DNA of 64,000 nucleotides from Neoechinorhynchus agilis. Its lineage: Eukaryota; Acanthocephala. Numbering within the stretch: the stretch's first letter is position 1; each line of letters begins with the position of its first letter. The stretch covers positions 3,472,001 to 3,536,000 of the forward strand of contig CM121342.1 of NCBI GenBank assembly GCA_051530055.1, in the 5' to 3' direction. Positions 47,001 through 56,714 of the stretch are shown here, in pieces. The position numbers were made by a program, and so were the translations under genes. Under the pieces are notes generated by a model. That model did no database searches, was not told the DNA's origin, and worked only from the letters and a program-made list of their open reading frames with translations.

Positions 47001-47378
47001 TTCGTGCATGCGAAAATAACACGTTCGTCGGACGATTTTCCGATTCGCATTTCTCCATGAGTTCCGGTGACGTCGTCAAGGCCTTATTCGACGCAAAAAT
47101 CGGCTTTTCGCCGTGATTCAAAAATACGTCACGAACACGAATTCTTTTATGAACAAGTTTTCGTGCATGCGAAAATAACACGTTCGTCGGACGATTTTCC
47201 GATTCGCATTTCTCCATGAGTTTCCGTGACGTCGTCAAGGCCTTATTCGACGCAAAAATCGGCGATTCGCTGTGATTCAAAAATACGTCACGAACACGAA
47301 TTCTTTTATAGACGAGTTTTGTGCGGTGCATGCGAAAATAGCACGTTCGTCGCACGTTTCGCCGATTCGCGTTGCTCC
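44075..47378. repeat. Array of about 21 copies of a 158-bp unit derived from the 5' end of TSR2
   Basis: Each unit holds CGTGCATGCGAAAATA, CACGTTCGTCGGACG, CATTTCTCCATGAGTTCCGG and AAGGCCTTATTCGACGC. The last unit runs into TSR2 itself, where GTTGCTCCATGAGTTCTCAT and GTTAAGGCCGTTTTCGA correspond, so each unit is the TSR2 upstream region plus about 14 codons. Each plus-strand copy encodes a 31-residue frame starting MSSGDVVKALFDAK. The minus strand stays open for hundreds of codons because 159 is divisible by 3. Each unit has TGACGTC and ACGTCA half-sites. Confidence 0.9.
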
Positions 47379-47918
47379 ATGAGTTCTCATGACGTGGTTA
47401 AGGCCGTTTTCGAAAGGTGGACGGATTTGCAACTAGCTATTGAACATAACATGTGCGACGCGGCGGATCCGGTTGGTTTGTATGAAATGTTCATCGACGA
47501 AACCGTTGTCATTGCTGATAGTAGACATGCGACCGTGTCCTTGGTGGTGGTGGTTCGTGCCATGGTCGCTTGAAGTGTTTCGTCGCCCGTAGATTTAGCA
47601 GAATTTCTAAAGACGAAGATGTGCGACGCATTCAATGTCATCTCCGAGGAGGAAACAATCATGTCAGTCGCGTGTACGGTCGCTGCGATCTTAGCCGATA
47701 ACGATCGACAGGAGGCGCTTAATGATTATTGTGGGAAAATCAAACGAGCCGGTGGTGTAGCTCAAAGTCGAAGAGATGAAGTGGACGAAAGCGAAGACGA
47801 GGAAGAGAGTGAGGGGGAGGAAGATAAAAAGAAAGATAATAAAAAGAAAGAACTGGACATTGATGAAGACGGTTTTATTCTACCCTCCGGAAAACAACAG
47901 TGGAAATTTCGACTGTAA
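47379..47918 (+). CDS. TSR2: Pre-rRNA-processing protein TSR2 (eS26 escortin)
   Basis: The chaperone that delivers ribosomal protein eS26 to the 40S precursor. Two exons, 47379-47520 and 47593-47918, with a 72-bp GT-AG intron; phases match and give 155 residues. The N-terminal helix reads FERWTDLQLAIEHNMCDA, matching human LEAWPALQIAVENGFGG. The second helix region is LAEFLKTKMCDAFNVISEEE, matching [20 protein letters not shown]. A long acidic run follows (ESEDEEESEGEED), and the C-terminus DEDGFILPSGKQQW corresponds to the VEDGWTIVRR end. The start codon context is continuous with the 158-bp array. Confidence 0.85.
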
Positions 47919-48512
47919 TCTGTAGTAAACATTTCTCCGTGTTTTGTTTAATTAATGAACGTTACTTGTGGTATTATTGGAAATTTTAAGTTGGATTCGA
48001 ATTGAATTTTGAGAAACGTTTCGTTTTAAGCGCTTTTGTAAATCACTAGGCAGTTTTGATGGTTTAAGATCCGTTAAATTTTCGCAATATTTAATTTGTT
48101 AATCATCAGGATAGACAATCCTCCTGGATGATTGAGTTGAAGATGTGGTGTAATCATTATCCCCAGGATTGAAAAATGTTTTCTTGAGATGTGTACATCC
48201 CATCGCTGCGGTTGCGAAGTGACCGTTGAGCCATCGGGACGCCATGGTTTCGTCGGTCGACAATCAGGCGGAAGGTGGTATATGCCTAAATGGAGGATAT
48301 TCTTAGTAATGCGCGAAATACTGTGAACCAACATTCTAAAACCGAGCAATCTTTGCCGACTCGATGACTGCCGTAGACCGAACGGTGTCGCAGCCAGCAA
48401 CTTATAATTCCAGGGCATGTTTTCGCAATCTGTTATTGCGGCGGAGGGTTGCTAACGACCACTCATTTCTCAACCTTATTATTTCGATCCGACTCCTGTC
48501 TCATTTGACAAG
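47919..48512. other. Spacer downstream of TSR2
   Basis: No recognisable gene. A minus-strand open stretch (48418-48074) looks like chance. Confidence 0.4.
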
Positions 48513-48980
48513 ATGCAACCCAATTCAAATGACGATTGTTGCTGCATGGATCGTCTTACCAAAAGATGGGCAAATGTGGCCTTTATCGATTCAAAACCCA
48601 TTCCGCCGCGAGAAAGCTTGCACTTGCGAGTGCTATCGCCATGGCTAATAACAATCAAAGACGATCGTGAGCGAGTTCGGTCGATTCCATACTATAGCGG
48701 AAAGCTTAAAATACACTTTGTCGACAAAAATTATCTTGAACAGTTTAAGGAGTTCGTCGTCAAGAACTGCGACATGACAGGAATCTCTCTATCGATTGGA
48801 GATTATGATTCGACGTTCATTGTCTCAGGATTGTCTCCTCATGTCGATACAACTGATCGTAAAGAGTTCGAAAACAAATTTAACTGTCAATTTTTTTCTG
48901 AAGTCGAGCAAAACGAACGCTCCGATTCCACGGGCGGTAGTAAAGGCTCCTGCCCACATCAGGGACGATCTCACCAATAA
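48513..48980 (+). CDS. Unidentified 155-residue protein
   Basis: Single exon from the ATG at 48513. It begins MQPNSNDDCCCMDRLTKRWA and has a hydrophobic/basic core (LHLRVLSPWLITIKDD, SGKLKIHFVDKNYLEQF, CDMTGISLSIGDYDSTFIVS). The end (STGGSKGSCPHQGRSHQ) is low-complexity, and an overlapping frame is also open there, so the true 3' end may differ. No family recognised. The predicted beta-rich core would suit a small folded domain. Confidence 0.45.
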   Translation: MQPNSNDDCCCMDRLTKRWANVAFIDSKPIPPRESLHLRVLSPWLITIKDDRERVRSIPYYSGKLKIHFVDKNYLEQFKEFVVKNCDMTGISLSIGDYDSTFIVSGLSPHVDTTDRKEFENKFNCQFFSEVEQNERSDSTGGSKGSCPHQGRSHQ

Positions 48981-49082
48981 AAGTTTTTTTTTCAGGCAAT
49001 GCATATAAAGTTTATAGCGAATTTGTATTGTATTGTATGCAACGGTACTTTCCTACGTTGCATCGTAGGTATAAGCCCGTCA

Positions 49083-50593
49083 AATTGAATTAGACTCCGC
49101 AAGGGATATAAAATACACGACAGCAGTCCTGTTATGCGGGCAATTCGCGTCTCTTAAAATCAGGTCATCGTATGTACGACAGTTCGCTATGCCTTTACGA
49201 TAAAATGTCGTTGGCTTCCACAAAAGGAACTGTTGCACGACCTGTGGGCAAGATGCCTCGGACCGAATTATATTGGCCGTGAACTGCAGTCGTCTGCGGC
49301 GCAAATATTCACTGGGCGGTTGGACTCCGGCTCTCTTATACAGTACTTTGTTGGTCACTTTATCTGACCATCTGACCTTGAACGCCGTACGTAAGAGAGA
49401 TGAATGATTTTGGTCCAACTGCCTCGTCGCCGTTGGTGACAGTGTCCAGGCCTCTTCATTGTAGTAGAGAATGCTCTCAATTAGAGTCCTGAACAGCTGC
49501 GAACGGAGTTCATCTGTCAAAGATTCACTGTCAAACAGTTGTTTAATTTGCCCCATTGCTCTTCAAGCTATAGCTCTCCGTCGGCTGACATCCGCACTCA
49601 CCTCAAAAGCGACAGCTCCCAGATAGAAATACCGCTCTATCTGTTTCAATTGACCAACGCCATTCGGCCCTTCGCGAGAGACTGTATACGCGACATGCGG
49701 AATCGTCAAGAATTCCGTCTTTTTCGAGTTGATGGTCAGACCAATCATGCTCGCCCTCTCGCACAGTCTATTTAGCATGCGTTGATCTCCTTCGACTGTT
49801 GAGGACATCAATACGATGTCGTCGGCATATGCTACGTAGGAGGCGCGTATCTTAGAATACCTGCGACCTCTTTTCCTCAACAGAAGAAATCCATCTTCAT
49901 CATTCGGTAGTGCCCATCTCATTACCCAATCAGGCACCAAGATGAAGAGGAAAGGAGCCAATGTGTCGCCCTGCAGAACATCTGAAGTGGTGGAAATGTA
50001 TTCTGTCAAACCGTCGGCTGTCTTGACGGCGGACCTTGTGTTTTTATATAATGCCATAACGGATGTGACAATGATCGGCGGCACTCCATACTCCTTTAAG
50101 ATACCGCCAATCATCGTTCGATTTACCGAATCGAAAGCTCGACGGAAATCAACAAATACAAGCGTCACATCCCTTTGATGAATTCGTGCCTCCTCGAGGA
50201 TCCTCCTCAAAGCCAATATGTGCTCTGTGGTGCCTCGAGCTTTCTTGGAGCCGTTCTGTTCAATTCTTAGAAACGGTTCGAGGATTGGCTGAATTCGGCG
50301 TCTCAAAATGCTGCTGAAAAGTTTTGCCGTATTGGACATCAAGGATATACCTCTGTAGTCCTCCACCTTTGCCGAGCAGCATTTCTTGGGGATCATTGTT
50401 AAATGCGCCGTTTGCTAGATTTGAGGTACTGAGCCACCATTCATTATGCCATTCATTATCGGTATGATTTTTCCGGCAATAGATTCAAACCTCAGTACCT
50501 CTGCCATTATCCCATCTGGGCCTGATGCACGTCCCGCGCGCATCATTTTCGCCGCAGCGATCGCTTCCTTCACGGAAATCGGTCCAAGCGAAT
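49083..50593 (-). mobile_element. LINE reverse transcriptase (5'-truncated)
   Basis: Non-LTR RT read on the minus strand: ASGPDGIMAEVLRF, DYRGISLMSNTAKLFSSIL, LVFVDFRRAFDSVNR, LQGDTLAPFLFI, YADDIVLMSS, GLTINSKKTEFLT, then a thumb/C-terminal region to SNSI. A TAG at about 50415-50417 stands where a Trp codon is usual (PQI*QTAHL), and there is a frame change near 49560. No endonuclease lies upstream; the element meets an opposite-strand LINE at about 50592. Confidence 0.85.
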
Positions 50594-52210
50594 GAGATGT
50601 ATCATTTCGATGATTTTCATTATCCGCGATGTAACAAATGTCAACAATGGGACAACTGGACGCAGAAATGCCCTAATAAGCAAATCCGGTGCCCATTCTG
50701 TGCACTGGGGCATACTGCAGACAATTATCCGAATTGTACTCGAAGATGTGCTAATTGCGGTCAAATCGGCCACTGCGCGTTCGCCGAATCATGTGGTGAA
50801 TTTAAGAAGTACGTTTTCTGGGCTCAACAGAAGCAAGTAGCTGCAGTCAACGTTGGCACGGCATGGGAAAACGCACAAATACGAATCCTTCGAATCAATC
50901 TCATCCCGTGCAGACGACGATACCGTTCGTATCAAAAGGTATAGCTGTTACTTGATCAGCGGATGTCCAGCCGGACGATTTAGATCGTATAAGCGAGTAA
51001 TCCAGCGCCAAAATTTTGCAACTGGTCGACTTACGAATCAACTCTACCATACAAAATCTCGAAAAGCGCATAACCAACTACTTCGATTCGTTAATGGGGT
51101 CCATCAATAATAGCTTAGCTCGATTCGATACGACTAATATCCGTCAGGCTCCACACAAGCGTCCGCGAAGGCCGCAACCGACTACAACCGATTTCAATTC
51201 GTCAGCGACTGATATCGAGATTGATAATAAGGAGGAATTTGTCCGAGCGATCATTGCGGAACAAAGCAAGGTTTGTTCAAAAGGGGTAATTGACTTTATC
51301 AAGAAGGGATGCAAACGGACTTCAGACTGATACAATGGAATTCAGGTGGGCGGGCTGGAATTCCCAGGCTATATAATGAAATAGTAAGAGGCGACATAAT
51401 TTTTATACAGGAAACGAAGTCGATTTCGAATCTAGAAGATCTTCCTTCCAACTTCCAGAAACCTATCCAATGATTTCTGTTTCTTGATAACAGCGCCTAT
51501 TCCAAATCATTCACAGGGCCTTTTATCGATCGTTAGACGCAGTTTGCTCCCGTCGCGGGTATCCGAATACTCTTCTACGGATCTCTCATATGATATTTTT
51601 TCAATTTTTATTAGAGGGAGGAAGTTTCTCTTAGCTAATGTATAACCCCGCCCGAGTAAAGTCAATTTAGAAATATTTTTTCTCCATACACGGCCGAATG
51701 GACACACGGTCCACCGGATGGACTAATGCTCTTGATCCCAGCTAAGGGTCAACGGGTTCGAATCCGTTACCACCGATGACGCACATCAAAGGGGACGAAA
51801 TACTGCTGAAGGGAGGAAACTCACTGATGAGTCCCGCCTCCTCTGAGAATTTGGAGGGATATACAAACTTACAATCGTACGGTCTTGGGGCATTGAGCGC
51901 AGACCAGCGCTTGCCAGACCGAAATCGGTGGACCGTGTGTCCATTCGGCCGTGTATGGAGAAAAATATATATCAAAAGACTATCGGCTGAGCCACATACA
52001 AAAATTCTAAAAAAGTCAATTTAACTCACAATAAAATTATTTTGCGTAACATAATGGAATCCGGAGTGAACCTTTTGTTCGGGGACTATAATGATCCGTC
52101 TCATAAATGGATTAAATCGATCACTCGATCGGCACGCTCTTATTCGATTATCATCCCACCTTACATAACTTTTACGGCTCATTCATCCATGTCCTATTTG
52201 GACCTTTGAT
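50592..52210 (+). mobile_element. LINE ORF1 (zinc knuckles) and start of ORF2 endonuclease
   Basis: ORF1 has three CCHC-type knuckles (CNKCQQWDNW, CPFCALGHTADNYPNC, CANCGQIGHCAFAESC), then a coiled segment to 51330. ORF2 starts in an overlapping frame at 51310 with an APE-type endonuclease (FRLIQWNSGGRAGIPRLYN, IIFIQETKS). It continues after small breaks (LLANVYNPARV), is cut by a 340-bp insertion at 51670-52010, and resumes with LLFGDYNDPSHKWI and ITFTAHSSMSYLD. It ends at the LTR-element fossil, and no RT on this strand follows directly. Confidence 0.8.
51670..52010. mobile_element. tRNA-like element with 38-bp perfect inverted repeats
   Basis: TTTTCTCCATACACGGCCGA (51678 on) extends to a 38-bp arm whose exact reverse complement ends at about 51966. 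Between the arms lies a tRNA-like block (51717-51775) with a perfect Pol III B box, GGTTCGAATCC, in a T-arm AACGG/CCGTT followed by an acceptor-like end. The 12-bp AAAGTCAATTTA flanks the insertion on both sides (51658-51669 and about 52012-52023), and removing it restores the endonuclease frame, so it is a real insertion. Confidence 0.8.
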
Positions 52211-53640
52211 GTTGGAAAAACACTTTCTCAATCAGACTGCTGTCTTCCACCGGGTAGGGCACGATTTGATCGTGTGGAATTTCGATCTGATCCACCCATA
52301 TATTCTCCTCATTCTTCGCATCCCCAGGATCCTTCAATTCGCTGAGTTTATCCGTCGTCCTTTCGTGCTCCTCTTGTTGTGACAATTCCACACTACTGAG
52401 ACTGACGTCGCGCCTCCTGTTCCTCGACGGGCTTTTTGTATTTCTGCTCGGAATATTCACTCTCCCTGTGCCTTAAATGATCGGCGTGAGCTTTCTTGAC
52501 CCCCTGGTCGGTCCCTATTTGTACGACAGTGGGCCATCTCTCTTGGCGGCCATCGCGGTACCAGACTGCGCTCTTATCATCGAACTCCTCGAATCTTCTG
52601 GCCTTTTGGTCGTGGTGACATTTTCCATCCTCCGTTTATACCTCTCGGTCTTCGCAGGGGTTGGCTTCAAATTGTCGAACAATATCGGAATTCTCCGTCC
52701 TATCATCATTTGTGACGGTGACTGGCCTGTGAGCGCGTGAGGAGTGTCGCGGTATCGCTCATCCAGTCCGTTGGTCATCGGGTGATAGAACGAGCTTCCA
52801 CAGTGGGTAATCCCATTCTTTCTACAGAACTCTGCGAACTCTCCTGCCACAAACTGAGGTCCATTATTCGTGACTATCCGTTCCGGTACTCCCCAACGGG
52901 CAAATGCTTCCTTTAAACACTCGATTGTGTTCCTGGCATTAAATGAAGGTTGCATCCATACTTCGGGCCATCTAGAAAACGCGTCTATCGCTATCAGGTA
53001 CATCGAGCCGCTGATCGGCCCGGCAAAGTCGAGATGGATCTTCTTCCAAGGCTCGCCTGATGGTTACCAAGCGAATAGCAGCATCTCTTTCAGTGCCGGT
53101 CTCCTGGATTGACACTCATAACATCTGCTGGTGTGCTTTTCGATGTCCAGATACATTTCTGGCCACCATCAACAATAGCGAGCAAGAGCTTTCATCGCTA
53201 CGATACCAGGGATGTCCTTCGTGTAATTTCGATAATACGTTTCGTCACAGAGCCTCCGGAATCACTATTCGGTCCAACCACATTCTGACGCGGCCTTGAA
53301 CAGATAATTCTGCCCGGTGCCTCCAAAAAGCTATATCCATTGCTTCCACCGCGACTGGCCATCCTGATCTTAAAAATCTCTTCACCTTTGACATTTGCTT
53401 ATCTGTTTTCGTGCATTCTCTTAAATTTGTATCGTTGAGATCCAGAGCGGCTTCGTTCTCATGCGTTATATAATAAACTCGCTCCCTTACATCGGGTTGC
53501 TTCTCTCCATCATCCTCTATCACTGACCATATCAAACTAAGCCCAAATAGCGCGAAGTAATGTGGCGGTAATGCACCTGTAAAGTTCTGGAGCTCCTTAT
53601 ATTGTTGGCCTTGTCGGGTGTGCCATCAACTTTGCCTGAA
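52205..53640 (-). mobile_element. Broken Ty3/gypsy-like LTR-element fossil (pol remnant)
   Basis: A minus-strand remnant of the pol region: the integrase zinc-binding part and catalytic core are recognisable, preceded by part of the RNase H-integrase linker. No LTRs, gag or envelope are visible. It is broken, with several breaks, and clearly old and incomplete. Confidence 0.75.
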
Positions 53641-53749
53641 CAAGTTGAAATTGGCTTCTCTCAGGGCATATTCCTGCTCTTGGTGGAGTGTTCAGCAGTT
53701 GATTGAAGATGGATCAAAAACCTCGATATTGACAACATCCTCAAGACAA

Positions 53750-54877
53750 TGTTTGAGTTTCACTCCGAAGGTTGTCGTACCTCCCCCTTCGATGACGCTT
53801 TTATGCCAATCGTCCACAGGAGGTTTGATTTAAAACAGACGGAGATTTCGAACTCGTTGATTTCAAAAGCAACTAATGTCCTTAATGTACCAAATGTAGA
53901 GCTCTTCTCTCAATTCTTGATTTCTGCTTCCCTCGAGGAATGGGCCAGATTAACAAGGCTAAACGCATTTTTCTCTGTAAAACCATTACCTTGGCTGATC
54001 AAGCCATGCCCATTTTCATTCAAAACTCCTTGGTGAGCATTTATGAGCGAGCTTTAGCGAAGCTCATCCTACGTTTCGCTATGAAACACGGCTGCACCGA
54101 TAACCGCTGCCATGGCTTTTTACCCGGGAAATCTGCGCACACAGCAATAAGAGAAATAATTAGCAATTTTTCTAACGGTGTCCAGTCTATGAATATCTTA
54201 ATCTCCTTTGATATCAAAGAAAGCATTTGACAGAGTTAACTTGGACTTTGTCGTGAATGTCTTACGTTTCTTAATTTTCCATATAATATTATTGCTCGCG
54301 TCAATAACACATCGAGGCTCAATTTTTTTTATTTCGGTGATGATCCATCTCAAACCTATTTTATCCTGTCAAGGGGCCACTTCGGTCATCATCAAGGAGC
54401 TCGAAATTATTCAGTCCTTTTTCCTTTCTCATTGATAAGCTTTCTCTGATGGACCTCCAGCTCAATCCCAACAAAACTAAATTTATTTTAAAATCTAAAT
54501 CAGTGATAGGAAACGCAAAATCACAGAATTCTGCTCGGACTTCTTTAAGCTGGATAGCCTCCCTCCATTATAATAAGATTGATATTCTGGGGTATACTTT
54601 CAGTACTAATTTGAGTTGCACGCACGACATATTTAAGCTCAAGAAGCTGCTGAAGGTTGCCAGAATCGAAGTCAAAACTGCGTTTAGTCACGCGATCAAA
54701 TCGGTCTGGTATTCCTGTGCTATTTCGGACTTTGTCTTCTTCTCTAGAGGGAGACCGCCAGAACAACGCCTGAAATTCCTCAGTACCATTCTTGATGCCT
54801 CAAATAAGCTCCCTTATCCCTTCGGTCAATACCCCTCTTTGCCCGCGACAAAAATGCTTAAATGGATAGATTTGTGA
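53750..54877 (+). mobile_element. LINE reverse transcriptase remnant
   Basis: Fingers and palm of a non-LTR RT: QINKAKRIFLCKT, GFLPGKSAHTAIREIISNF, NILISFDIK then KAFDRVNLDFVVNVL after a one-base shift near 54222, and the later segment LMDLQLNPNKTKFILKSKS with KIDILGYTFSTNLS. At least two frame changes. It resembles CR1/Jockey-type RTs. It could be the 3' part of the 50.6-kb LINE, displaced by the LTR fossil, but that is not proven. Confidence 0.7.
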
Positions 54878-55320
54878 GCATCTTTATCTCTTGTGACCCA
54901 CATTCTTGACTTCGTGCTAACGCGTGCTTCTCCGAATAAATTGTTGTTGGACGAGGTGCGGACTAAAAATCTTCTTATAAGAGAGAAGCTTTTATTTATT
55001 CCGCTTTGCATGGGACACAGATTCTAAGAGTTTACGTAATCATTAAACAAGCGCCATCAAACAAAGAACCTCGGAAGAGCGAAACGCAAAGAACTCCTAA
55101 CGAGGTGTCGCAGTCTACATAGAAATACAAAACTTTTGTCCCCCAATCTGTAATTACGAGACGATGGGTAGCTTGTTTTTTGGTAATTGCATATTTGAAC
55201 GAACAAGTAATGTTTAAATAAATTATGCTACATATTTTCACGACATGCTCAATCGGTAAGAAGTAGACTTATTTGAAGGTTAACAAATGGCCAGTTGTCC
55301 CTTTGTTCGTAAGAAACATC
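54878..55320. other. Spacer
   Basis: No feature that I can support. Confidence 0.4.
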
Positions 55321-55324
55321 TTCA

Positions 55325-55922
55325 GTGTTTTGCTCCAATGAGCGTACAAGCGATGCGCAAAATGTGGATATTGTGAGTATCAAATCGCTATTAAATGGGA
55401 CTTCTGCAAGGTCAAAGAATGACGAAAAGCGAAGGACCCACATTATGATAACGATGTCGGTGAGCACTTCGAAGAACAGCGATTCAAAGACTGAGGATGA
55501 ACCTATTTTAAACATTGAGTCGAACGAAGTGAACAAAACTACGAAGAAACCCAAATCTGTCACTATCGCTTTAACAATCGACCAAAACAGTATAAGATAC
55601 ATCCTTATTTTTATCCTAATTCTTATATATTGGAAAAGTGAAATCTCCAAAGGCTGAGGATGCTGCCAATGAGCGTACAAGCGATGCGGAAAATGTGGAT
55701 ATTGTGAGTACCGTTAACAAGGCCATAAATGCCATCGTTATTACGCCAAACAAGAATAAATTTTCAACGACTAATTATGATCAACCTCACGATTTGGATA
55801 ATCTGAAGCCGTCAAAAGTCGAATTAATGGGGATGACGTTTGTATCGGTTCCAGTATATAACGAAACAACGAATTGCTCTTCTGTCAACAATACAATCGA
55901 TAGAAGAATGCAGAAAAAGTAA
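55325..55922 (+). CDS. Hypothetical gene with a repeated NERTSDA-NVDIVS motif
   Basis: Two open stretches. The first (55325-55560 or longer) and the second (55638-55922) both begin with a near-identical 45-bp segment encoding NERTSDA(Q/E)NVDIVS at 55337 and 55667. Between them is a possible intron from GT at 55559 to AAAAG near 55635, but the phase does not fit well. The composition is Lys/Ser/Thr-rich and hydrophilic. No domain recognised. It could be a real low-complexity protein or a decayed duplicate. Confidence 0.3.
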
Positions 55923-56714
55923 ATGGACGATTGCAGAAGGCGTCTAGCTTGAAGACGAACGCATCGCGGCACTTCCTGGTCGTCCTACAGACAATAAAGG
56001 AGGTGGGTCTTACATCCGAAAAGCCACGGAAGCAGACCAAGAATTATGAAACCTGGAGGGTTACCTTTTGAGTGGATGGCCCTTCACAGGTAAGAAAATC
56101 ACGAAAGCACCGAAATCTACAGGGCATTCTTATTGCAATCACGGGAAATGGTTTCGAAGTCCCAATCAATCAAGCGGAGGACAAAATTCATACCAGAAAA
56201 TTTTGAGCGGATTGGAATATTGACGTTACTGAACTATTGTGCGATTTTCTCTTTCATGGGATAAAAGGATGCACCTCGCATTCAATGTACTAAGACTATT
56301 CGGAGAAATCTTCTAGAGATACATCAATGGAGTTTGCCCCTGTGGGGAAATCCTGCAAACAACGAAAATGTAGTAGACTTATTCGATCCGGGGAATGAAC
56401 TTTTACTCATTCTAAAAAAAGTCCTGATAATGGCGATAATCGAAAACTAGTTCAACTCCGCTAGAATAATTTCTTCAGATTCCGTAGAAGACCACTGCAA
56501 AGACGGATATGCAAACCACACTTCCCACGCGCTCATAACTTTTCAGACAATACAGAACGCAGGAAGGCGACAGAACGCATTATCGGTGGGTTGCACGCTT
56601 TTGCAGGCGTGGTTCCTTGCAGAAACGAAAGAACTGCAATTAGACATGACGTCATTGAAGACGAGGGATTGCGATTGATGGGTTTTACGTGGAACTCTTT
56701 TTATATGAAACGAG
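55923..56714. other. Spacer before the 265-bp satellite
   Basis: About 790 bp of unassigned sequence with short broken frames. Confidence 0.4.

Noticed and set aside
48074-48418. Minus-strand 114-codon frame
   Set aside because: No domain, no splice or promoter context, and composition like chance.
51780-51870. Hammerhead motif in the tRNA-like element (CTGATGAGTCCC with GGAAAC)
   Set aside because: The parts are in the wrong order and spacing for any of the three hammerhead types.
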